Positions 57,872 through 64,000 of a stretch of 64,000 bases of DNA are shown piece by piece. How positions within the stretch are numbered: the stretch's first letter is position 1; every line of letters begins with the position of its first letter. The stretch is from Acinetobacter colistiniresistens (GTDB taxonomy: Bacteria; Pseudomonadota; Gammaproteobacteria; Pseudomonadales; Moraxellaceae): assembly GCF_000413935.1 (NCBI RefSeq), contig NZ_KE340376.1, positions 190,091 through 254,090 of the forward strand. Direction: 5' to 3'. Below the pieces are notes generated by a model that was given only the letters and a program-made list of their open reading frames with translations, did no database searches and was not told the DNA's origin. The position numbers and the translations under genes were made by a program.

Positions 57872-59650
57872 ATGACGACTCAACGACTCTTAAAAGCAAA
57901 TGTGCTCTGTCTCATGATGCTGGCTTTAACGGCGTGTAATGACGACAATGATAATAACCAGACCCCGACCGTTGAACGCAAAAATCAAAGTATCAACATC
58001 CTTGCCTTCAATGATTTTCACGGCAATTTAGAGCCACCAAAACGCTTTATTGAAGCAGATGATCCAAGCGATAACAGCAAAACAGTACGTATCCCAGTCG
58101 GTGGGGTCAGTTATTTTGCCGATGCCATCAAAAAACTACGCGCACAGTATCCTAACAATGCCGTCGTGTCAGCCGGTGACTTGATTAGTGCCTCACCACT
58201 CACTTCATCTCTGTTCCTAGATGAACCCACCATTGAAACCATGAATGACATTCAGATTGATTTCAATGCAGTGGGAAATCATGAATTTGACCGAGGAACA
58301 GATGAGTTACGTCGCTTACAAAATGGTGGCTGTCAGCAGTACACCAGCGCCAAACCTTGTCAAATCAATCCAAAATTTGAGGGTGCAAAGTTTAATTTCT
58401 TGGCAGCCAATGTCTCCATGAAGGCTGATCCAAAGAAAACCTTGTTCCCTGCTTATAAAGTCAAAACTTACGGCGGTATTCCAGTTGCCTTTATCGGGAT
58501 GACCTTGAAAGCTACGCCAAGTATCGTATCAGCGGCAGGAATCAAAGATGTCGACTTTCAGGATGAAGCGGATACCGTCAATGCCCTAATTCCTGAATTG
58601 AAGAAACAAGGAATTGAAGCGATTGTAGTCGTCGTGCATGAAGGTGTTGCACCAAGTACTAAATTTAATAAGAAGACTTGCGATGGTTTAAGTGGCCCAT
58701 TACTCGGTATTTTGGATCGCCTAGACCCTGCGGTTGACGTGGTAGTTTCAGGTCATACCCATCAATCTTATATTTGTGATTACGCGACCAAGAATCCACA
58801 AAAACCATTCTTGCTGACTTCTGCTGGACAATATGGCACGATTATTACCAATATTCAGTTGGAACTGGATGGCAAAACAGGTCATGTGATTAAAAAAGAT
58901 GCCAAACAAGTCCCTATTCAAAGTGAAGCTTATACCTCTGGCGCAACCACAGTAAACTTGACCAATCTCTATGAGAAATTTAATAAAACGCCAAGCATTG
59001 AAGTGATTTTAGATAAATATCGTCAAGCAGTCACCACCATTTCAGCACGTGTGGTCGGCACAGCCAACGGTGTCATTAATCGCAATCCAACTGAAAGTGG
59101 TGAAAGCGCGCTGGGTAACTTAATTGCCGACGCGCAACAAGCAATGGCCTTGGCGGCAAGTAATCAAGGTTCCGACTTTACCCTGATGAATCCTGGTGGT
59201 GTTCGTGCCGATTTATTGGTGAACAGTAGCAACCAGATTACTTTCGGTGATGTCTTTACCGTACAGCCCTTCGGCAACTCGATTGTCACGATCAGTCTGA
59301 CAGGCAAACAAATTCGCGATGTGTTAGAACAACAATGGTCAGGTGCCAATGCTGGAACGGTACGTATCTTGCAACCATCCAAAGAGCTCAGTTATTCATA
59401 TAAGAAAGACAGCTCGGCTTCACCACGTGCCAGCAATATTTTAGTTGCGGGGCAGGCGCTCAATGACAGTAAGGTCTATCGTGTTACCGTAAATAGCTTC
59501 CTTGCCGATGGTGGCGATAACTTTACCGTCTTAAAAGAAGGAAAAAATCCAGTCGGTGGTGGACAGGATATTGATGCACTAGAGAAATATGTCGCTCAAT
59601 ATTCTCCATTGACCGCACCTAAAACAGATCGAATCAAAGTGATTCCTTAA
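57872..59650 (+). CDS. UshA-like 5'-nucleotidase/phosphoesterase lipoprotein
   Basis: The 592-residue protein starts with a lipoprotein signal ending L-T-A-C (residue 22), then a polar Asn/Asp linker. The N-terminal metallophosphoesterase domain has 'LAFNDFHGNLEPP' (D-x-H), 'SAGDLIS', 'GNHEFDRG' and 'VVSGHTHQSY', and the C-terminal 5'-nucleotidase domain has 'NLIADAQQAMA', 'NPGGVRADL', 'FGDVFTVQPFGNSIV' and 'SFLADGGDNFTVLKEG' with the stacking aromatic residues. It should release phosphate from external nucleotides at the cell surface or periplasm. Lipid anchoring differs from soluble E. coli UshA. A terminator follows. Confidence 0.88.
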   Translation: MTTQRLLKANVLCLMMLALTACNDDNDNNQTPTVERKNQSINILAFNDFHGNLEPPKRFIEADDPSDNSKTVRIPVGGVSYFADAIKKLRAQYPNNAVVSAGDLISASPLTSSLFLDEPTIETMNDIQIDFNAVGNHEFDRGTDELRRLQNGGCQQYTSAKPCQINPKFEGAKFNFLAANVSMKADPKKTLFPAYKVKTYGGIPVAFIGMTLKATPSIVSAAGIKDVDFQDEADTVNALIPELKKQGIEAIVVVVHEGVAPSTKFNKKTCDGLSGPLLGILDRLDPAVDVVVSGHTHQSYICDYATKNPQKPFLLTSAGQYGTIITNIQLELDGKTGHVIKKDAKQVPIQSEAYTSGATTVNLTNLYEKFNKTPSIEVILDKYRQAVTTISARVVGTANGVINRNPTESGESALGNLIADAQQAMALAASNQGSDFTLMNPGGVRADLLVNSSNQITFGDVFTVQPFGNSIVTISLTGKQIRDVLEQQWSGANAGTVRILQPSKELSYSYKKDSSASPRASNILVAGQALNDSKVYRVTVNSFLADGGDNFTVLKEGKNPVGGGQDIDALEKYVAQYSPLTAPKTDRIKVIP

Positions 59651-59663
59651 TTACATCTACAAT

Positions 59664-59695
59664 AAAAACGGGGAAGCTTTTGCTTCCCCGTTTTT
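59664..59695 (+). terminator. Terminator of the UshA-like gene
   Basis: Fourteen-base perfect stem AAAAACGGGGAAGC / GCTTCCCCGTTTTT with a TTTT loop. Confidence 0.92.
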
Positions 59696-59743
59696 AACTG
59701 CTCATTTAAACCAACTTGAATTTTAAATCACAAAGACTCCGAA

Positions 59744-59950
59744 TTAGGCGTCATCATCACTCGCCGATTCAGATTCCTGCTCATCGCTGTCATGATTTTC
59801 CAATTTATTTTCAGCAATTTTTGCAGCTTCATAGCCAGCAAAAGCACTTGCTGCTTTTTCAAGAAAACCCGCATCTGGATCCAATTTATCGACACCTTGT
59901 TCAGCGACAATCGCACCCGCAATTTTACCTACTTCATCTAACAGACCCAT
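59744..59950 (-). CDS. Small acidic protein of unknown function
   Basis: A 68-residue frame from ATG 59950, preceded by TTTGGAG. It begins MGLLDEVGKIAGAIVAEQGV, a glycine/alanine amphipathic stretch, has 'LEKAASAFAGYEAAKIAENK' in the middle and ends in a strongly acidic Ser/Asp/Glu tail. No signal peptide or clear membrane helix. The family is not recognised. An in-frame upstream extension to 60130 has no ribosome binding site. Confidence 0.65.
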   Translation of the reverse strand: MGLLDEVGKIAGAIVAEQGVDKLDPDAGFLEKAASAFAGYEAAKIAENKLENHDSDEQESESASDDDA

Positions 59951-60102
59951 TTTTATTACTCCAAAGAGCTTTACTTGAGTTTTTAGTCTAATCAGACGAA
60001 TTGTAAATAGTGCTACAAAAAAGTTGCGATTTGAGAGCGCTATATACGAGATTGGCAACGTTTTATGATTTTTTCTTAAACTTAAGCTTTCGTTAAGAAG
60101 GA

Positions 60103-60612
60103 TTAGATCGGTAAATAGGTATTTTCCCAAATGGTGGGACTAAACTCGCCTTGAACCAAATGAATATAACGCCCTGCAACATGATCAATCGGGAGACAGT
60201 CATCCACATCAACCACACGATCGGTATGCGGTTTATGCCAATCCTGCCCGATAAACTGCTTACCCAGCTGTTTTGCAGTTACAGTATCTGCCGCAACAAC
60301 TAAATGGTAGCGATGGAACTCACCAAAGTTGTTTGCTGAATAGCCCCCCAGATTAATCAAATACAGCTTTTCATCCGAGGCAGAAGGCGCTGCATCAGAA
60401 AACAGAATTTGATAATTCACACCTTGCGATTGTACGCCTGAAATCTGTGCCCAAGCATCGATGTGTAAACCGTTGACCTCACCAAACCAAGCCTGTTTGA
60501 GCTGTGGAATAACCTCCTGTACAGATGTACCAATCGCCATCACGACATCATGCACTTCTGTATTGGCTCTTGCGTGTCGGCCACCCAACATCACCACAAA
60601 CAAACTTGGCAT
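60103..60612 (-). CDS. DUF1543 domain protein
   Basis: The 169-residue protein has the duplicated DUF1543 motif: 'MLGGRHARANTEVHDVVMAI' at the N-terminus (L-G-G-R-x-x-x-x-N-x-E-x-H-D) and 'LINLGGYSANNFGEFHRYHL' in the second half (L-G-G-Y-x-x-x-x-F-x-E-x-H). The family is found in gammaproteobacteria without an assigned function. It starts nine bases after the trpB stop on the same strand, so it is probably the third gene of the trpF-trpB transcript. Confidence 0.85.
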   Translation of the reverse strand: MPSLFVVMLGGRHARANTEVHDVVMAIGTSVQEVIPQLKQAWFGEVNGLHIDAWAQISGVQSQGVNYQILFSDAAPSASDEKLYLINLGGYSANNFGEFHRYHLVVAADTVTAKQLGKQFIGQDWHKPHTDRVVDVDDCLPIDHVAGRYIHLVQGEFSPTIWENTYLPI

Positions 60613-60621
60613 TGCGAATAC

Positions 60622-61851
60622 TTACATCTCAACCATTTCAACGCCATCAATACGCGCAACCGTCATCAAGTCTTTATCACCACGACCAGAAACCGTTGCA
60701 ATAATGATCTGATCTTTCGACATGGTTGGCGCAAGTTTAGTGACATAAGCCATCGCATGTGAGCTTTCAAGTGCAGGAATAATTCCTTCAATCTTAGTCA
60801 AATCACGGAAACCTTGTAGGGCTTCATCATCATTGATTGGAACATATTCAACACGGTTCATGTCTTTCAGGAAACTATGCTCAGGACCAACACCTGGATA
60901 GTCCAAACCAGCAGAAATACTGTGAGTTTCGATGATCTGACCTTGTTCATCCGACATCAAGTAAGTACGGTTACCATGTAACACCCCCACATGACCTGCA
61001 TTTAACGGCGCAGAATGTTTACCTGTTTCAATGCCATAGCCTGCTGCTTCGACACCGTACATTTTCACGTCTTGATCATTCAAGAAGGGATAGAACAAGC
61101 CCATCGCATTTGAGCCACCACCAACGCAAGCGACTAAAGCATCTGGCAAGCGTCCTGCTTGTTCTTGGATTTGACGACGTGCTTCACGCCCAATAATCGA
61201 TTGGAAATCACGAACCAATTGTGGATATGGATGCGGACCAGCCACTGTACCAATCACATAATAGGTACTATCAACATTGGTGACCCAGTCACGCATTGCT
61301 TCGTTCATGGCATCTTTCAATGTTTTTGAACCACTTTGCACAGGCACCACTGTCGCACCCAACAAACGCATACGGTAGACATTCATGGCCTGACGTTTCA
61401 CGTCTTCGGCGCCCATGTACACCACGCATTCCATTCCTAAACGCGCCGCAATCGTTGCCGTCGCCACACCATGTTGACCCGCACCCGTTTCCGCAATGAT
61501 ACGCTTCTTACCCGACAGCTTTGCCAATAATGCCTGACCAATGGTGTTGTTGACCTTATGCGAACCGGTATGGTTCAGATCTTCACGTTTCAGGTAAATT
61601 TGCGCACCGCCGAGGTACTGAGACCATCGTTCAGCATAATACAGCGGACTAGGACGACCAACATAGAAGGCAAGATCACGGTCAAATTCAGCCAAGAATT
61701 GAGCATCATTCTTCATACGACCATAAAGACTTTCGAGGTCTTCAAGTGCAGCCATCAGCGTTTCTGATACAAAACGTCCACCATGAATACCGAAATGCCC
61801 TTGAGCATCTGGAAACTGGGTGTAGTCAATCACGTTATTTTGCTGATCCAC
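60622..61851 (-). CDS. trpB: Tryptophan synthase beta subunit
   Basis: The start is placed at GTG 61851, because AAGGAG lies six bases before it and the resulting protein ([20 protein letters not shown]) has the expected N-terminus; an ATG at 61878 has no ribosome binding site. The 409-residue PLP enzyme has the lysine in '[15 protein letters not shown]' (about 95), '[12 protein letters not shown]' (the catalytic Glu region, about 117) and phosphate-binding '[12 protein letters not shown]' (about 237). It condenses indole and serine to tryptophan with TrpA. Its start overlaps the trpF stop by 17 bases. Confidence 0.95.
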   Translation of the reverse strand: MDQQNNVIDYTQFPDAQGHFGIHGGRFVSETLMAALEDLESLYGRMKNDAQFLAEFDRDLAFYVGRPSPLYYAERWSQYLGGAQIYLKREDLNHTGSHKVNNTIGQALLAKLSGKKRIIAETGAGQHGVATATIAARLGMECVVYMGAEDVKRQAMNVYRMRLLGATVVPVQSGSKTLKDAMNEAMRDWVTNVDSTYYVIGTVAGPHPYPQLVRDFQSIIGREARRQIQEQAGRLPDALVACVGGGSNAMGLFYPFLNDQDVKMYGVEAAGYGIETGKHSAPLNAGHVGVLHGNRTYLMSDEQGQIIETHSISAGLDYPGVGPEHSFLKDMNRVEYVPINDDEALQGFRDLTKIEGIIPALESSHAMAYVTKLAPTMSKDQIIIATVSGRGDKDLMTVARIDGVEMVEM

Positions 61852-62491
61852 GTTGGACTCCTTGCATAAATTTTTCAATCAGTTGTTGGTCTTTTATACC
61901 TTTTGCGGACTCGACGCCTCCGCTGACATCCACAGCAAATGCCGCTGTAGTATCAATAGCTTCACTGACATTTTCAGGGGTTAAGCCCCCTGCCAAGATG
62001 AGTGGAATTTCAAGTTGTGGAAATTGGTTCCAGTCAAAACTGTGCCCTGTGCCACCTTTCAATTCAGGATGCCATGCATCCAACAGCACGGCACTGGCAC
62101 CTGCGGACTGATAACGTTGAATTTCAGCCACCACATTCAGGTCTGGTTTAACCTGAATGGCCTTATACCAGCGACGTTTGCATTGTGCTGCAATTTGTTG
62201 GCATTGTTCAGGTGTCTCATCACCATGTAGTTGTAATACATCCAAAGGAACTGAATCAAGCACCGTCTGTATTTCTTTAGCACTGGCATTTACAAATAAC
62301 CCAACCAACTGTACGTAGGGCGGCACCAGCTCTGCCAAGGTTTTTGCCAGCTCAATGCTGACATGACGTGGGCTCGGTGGAAAAAAGACAAAGCCAATCG
62401 CATCTGCACCTGACTCGACAACGGCATGGATATCTTGTGCTCGGGTAATTCCACAAATCTTGGCGCGGGTTCGCATTTGGCTTTGGCGCAT
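61835..62491 (-). CDS. trpF: Phosphoribosylanthranilate isomerase
   Basis: The 218-residue (beta-alpha)8 enzyme shows catalytic Cys in '[16 protein letters not shown]' (about 12) and Asp in 'AVLLDAWH' (about 134), plus '[12 protein letters not shown]' and phosphate-binding '[10 protein letters not shown]' and '[15 protein letters not shown]'. It isomerises phosphoribosylanthranilate in tryptophan synthesis. Start ATG 62491 is chosen; an ATG at 62476 is possible. It lies just downstream of a cobalamin-riboswitch region on the other strand and forms an operon with trpB. Confidence 0.93.
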   Translation of the reverse strand: MRQSQMRTRAKICGITRAQDIHAVVESGADAIGFVFFPPSPRHVSIELAKTLAELVPPYVQLVGLFVNASAKEIQTVLDSVPLDVLQLHGDETPEQCQQIAAQCKRRWYKAIQVKPDLNVVAEIQRYQSAGASAVLLDAWHPELKGGTGHSFDWNQFPQLEIPLILAGGLTPENVSEAIDTTAAFAVDVSGGVESAKGIKDQQLIEKFMQGVQRGSAK

Positions 62492-62623
62492 GAGCTGTCC
62501 AATTTAAACTGAATATTTTTGAAACTTTGGCATTGTAATGCAATTTGACCTACTTTGGGCAAAGTTCATTCGGAATTGCAATTGTTTAAAAAACGTTAAC
62601 ACTTTATACTTTGCGTAATCTTG

Positions 62624-62812
62624 CAACAAGTCTAAAGCAAATTCTTTTGCTTATAGGGAAGTTGGTGAAATTCCGACACTGCCCTCGCAACGGTAACACC
62701 GAATCACTCATCTCAGCTCAACGCCAAATCACTGCATCGGTATGATGTGGGAAGATGATGAGTAACATCATTTATTTGATGATTATAGTGAAGTCCGGAG
62801 ACCTGCTTGTTG
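62624..62812 (+). promoter_or_regulatory. Cobalamin riboswitch upstream of btuB
   Basis: P1 is CAACAAG (62624-62630) with CTTGTTG (62806-62812). The conserved core reads GGGAAGTTGGTGAAATTCCG, then ACTGCCCTCGCAACGGTAAC, and the B12-box strand is AAGTCCGGAGACCTGC at about 62791-62805. The position, 48 bases before a btuB start on the same strand, fits. High adenosylcobalamin should lower BtuB synthesis. Confidence 0.92.
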
Positions 62813-62828
62813 TTTATTTCCACATTAT

Positions 62829-62847
62829 CATTCACGACGGGTGAATG
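62829..62847 (+). promoter_or_regulatory. Possible riboswitch expression-platform hairpin before btuB
   Basis: CATTCAC (62829-62835) / GTGAATG (62841-62847) with a five-base loop stands three bases before the GGAG ribosome binding site (62851-62854) of btuB. No U tract follows, so it would act on translation initiation rather than termination. Confidence 0.5.
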
Positions 62848-62859
62848 TCTGGAGTGCGC

Positions 62860-64000
62860 ATGTCTACTGCTTTTCAACCAACGCGTTTAGTTGGGGCTAT
62901 CGCTATTGCGATGGGGTTTTCTTCACCAGCTTTTGCTCAAGATCAATCCAGCGATAAAACTGCGACGCTAGATACGATTGTTGTGACAGCATCAAAAACA
63001 CCTGAATCAATTAAAAATGTGCCTGCACGAATCAATATCATTGAGCCGAAAATTCTTGAACAGTCACCAATTGCATCTTTACCGCAATTATTAGAAACCG
63101 ATGCTTCCATTAATATGGTACAAAGCGGCGGCTATGGACAAACGGCATCTATCTTCCTCCGTGGTGGTAATTCAAACCAAACACTTGTTTTAAGAGACGG
63201 TGTTCGCCTCAATTCAGCAACATCTGGTACAGCTTCTTTACCATTTATTGATACAACTGATATTAAGCAGATTGAAGTATTAAAAGGTCCTGCATCAGTT
63301 TTATATGGTACGGATGCAATCTCAGGTGTCGTTCAACTCATTTCAAAAACACCAGAAACAACCTCCGCATTTGTGACAGGTGAAATTGGTGAAAATAAAA
63401 CCTATAAATCTGTCATCGGTGCAGATCTGGCTGAAAATGGCTTCTATGCACAAATACGTGGTCAACGCTTAGAAACTGATGGGACGCCTGTAAAAGACGT
63501 AATAAATGCACCAAATGCCTCATTTGATCAAAAGGGCTATAGTGCAAAAGTAGGCGTTGATAAAGAGCGATATGCAGCTTCGGTTGATTATAGCGAGAAC
63601 CAGGGTTCTAGTGATTACGATAACTTTGGCAGACTCGTTTCTCAAGATTTTAAAAATGAAATCATTAACGTTAAAGGACGTTTAAATATTCTTGAGAATT
63701 TAGCTGTACATGCCCGTTTCTCTCAATTTAAAGATGAAATAGATCAAAATAATTCAACCGATTTTGTGCATAGTAAAACGCAAGAAGCTGAAATCTATGG
63801 TCAATGGGGCTTCACTCCAAATCAACAAATTTTGGTTGGTGTAACCCACCGTAATATTGATGGCGATGTGCTTTCTTATGGCTCACCATACCAAGAAGAT
63901 ATTGACTCAACAGGTTATTATATCCAGCACAAATATGACCAAGCTGGGTTAAATACTCAAGTTGGTGTCCGTGTTGAAGACAATGAAAAATTCGGCACAC
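62860..64000 (+). CDS. btuB: TonB-dependent vitamin B12 receptor, 3' part beyond window
   Basis: The frame opens at ATG 62860 after GGAG and stays open to the right edge (380 codons visible). A signal peptide (MSTAFQPTRLVGAIAIAMGF... cleavage after AFA-QD) is followed by a TonB box D-T-I-V-V-T-A-S, a plug domain ('NVPARINIIEPKILEQSP', 'GQTASIFLRGGNSNQTLVL', 'QIEVLKGPASVLYGTDAISG') and the first barrel strands. 'LRGGNSNQTLVLRDGVRLN' is the BtuB-type plug. It imports cobalamin with TonB energy and is preceded by a cobalamin riboswitch, which makes the assignment firm. Confidence 0.93.
   Translation, partial: MSTAFQPTRLVGAIAIAMGFSSPAFAQDQSSDKTATLDTIVVTASKTPESIKNVPARINIIEPKILEQSPIASLPQLLETDASINMVQSGGYGQTASIFLRGGNSNQTLVLRDGVRLNSATSGTASLPFIDTTDIKQIEVLKGPASVLYGTDAISGVVQLISKTPETTSAFVTGEIGENKTYKSVIGADLAENGFYAQIRGQRLETDGTPVKDVINAPNASFDQKGYSAKVGVDKERYAASVDYSENQGSSDYDNFGRLVSQDFKNEIINVKGRLNILENLAVHARFSQFKDEIDQNNSTDFVHSKTQEAEIYGQWGFTPNQQILVGVTHRNIDGDVLSYGSPYQEDIDSTGYYIQHKYDQAGLNTQVGVRVEDNEKFGT

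Noticed and set aside
1..64000. CRISPR arrays, prophage, toxin-antitoxin or defence islands
   Set aside because: No regularly spaced direct repeats, no phage structural genes and no recognised defence gene; the only transposase is the IS3-family element.

Overview
The window is a chromosomal segment of an AT-rich gammaproteobacterium, almost certainly an Acinetobacter species. The OmpA, membrane-bound quinoprotein glucose dehydrogenase (801 residues, the length known from A. calcoaceticus), OprB-type porin, LpxO and split trp genes all read as typical Acinetobacter proteins. The gene content is mostly core chromosome. I see no rRNA, tRNA, CRISPR array, prophage or plasmid module. I do not name a species.

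Layout. 1-7.7 kb: an SRPBCC gene cut by the left edge, ygfZ, a dsbC-like gene killed by one in-frame stop, a Sel1-repeat protein, a TonB receptor of the YncD/PqqU type, mutM, ppiC, a gamma-glutamylcyclotransferase-like protein and mscL. 7.9-15.2 kb: typA, xanP, rsmC and a lysP-type lysine permease broken near its 3' end by a complete IS3-family element (13767-15075, 25-bp perfect terminal repeats, 3-bp target duplication). 15.2-18.9 kb: an RtcB RNA ligase gene behind a structured leader that carries a nine-codon ORF and a terminator with competing stems, then a 52-residue basic protein, ompA and a lone FimT-like pseudopilin. 19-28 kb: a thiolase, a VOC protein, cysI with a DUF934 gene, and an oprB-gcd pair for glucose entry and periplasmic oxidation. 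27-39 kb: a CaiB-type CoA-transferase divergent from an AraC regulator with a MITE-like palindromic element between them, small enzymes, a deiminase-like lipoprotein, a thiolase plus multifunctional beta-oxidation operon, a patatin-like phospholipase flanked by two paralogous single-helix proteins, and a methyltransferase. 39-49 kb: TrhA, an MFS transporter, lpxO, secA, a 1-Cys peroxiredoxin, a metallo-beta-lactamase-fold protein and a tyrosine-phosphatase-like lipoprotein. 49-64 kb: the trpA-accD-folC-SPOR overlapping operon, an NhaC-type antiporter, an AraC regulator divergent from a predicted diiron protein, DUF2804, a UshA-like lipoprotein, DUF1543, trpF-trpB, and a cobalamin riboswitch leading into btuB, which runs off the right edge.

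How genes work together. OprB should admit sugars, Gcd oxidises glucose in the periplasm using PQQ, and the YncD/PqqU-type receptor 18 kb away may import PQQ, so the window may hold both the enzyme and a cofactor scavenger. TrpF, TrpB and TrpA are split between two loci 8 kb apart. The thiolase/multifunctional pair forms a beta-oxidation module. Two outer-membrane receptors (PqqU-like and BtuB) serve cofactor uptake.

The best candidate for something new is the rtcB leader (15175-15383). It combines a recognisable promoter, a near-perfect Shine-Dalgarno, a very short ORF ending in Pro-stop whose start codon lies in a stem, and a terminator with mutually exclusive stems. I propose, as inference only, that it couples RtcB expression to the state of the ribosome. 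Other points worth attention are the hairpin that buries the oprB Shine-Dalgarno, the MITE-like element, two clusters of intergenic hairpin repeats, and the duplicated small membrane proteins around the patatin gene.
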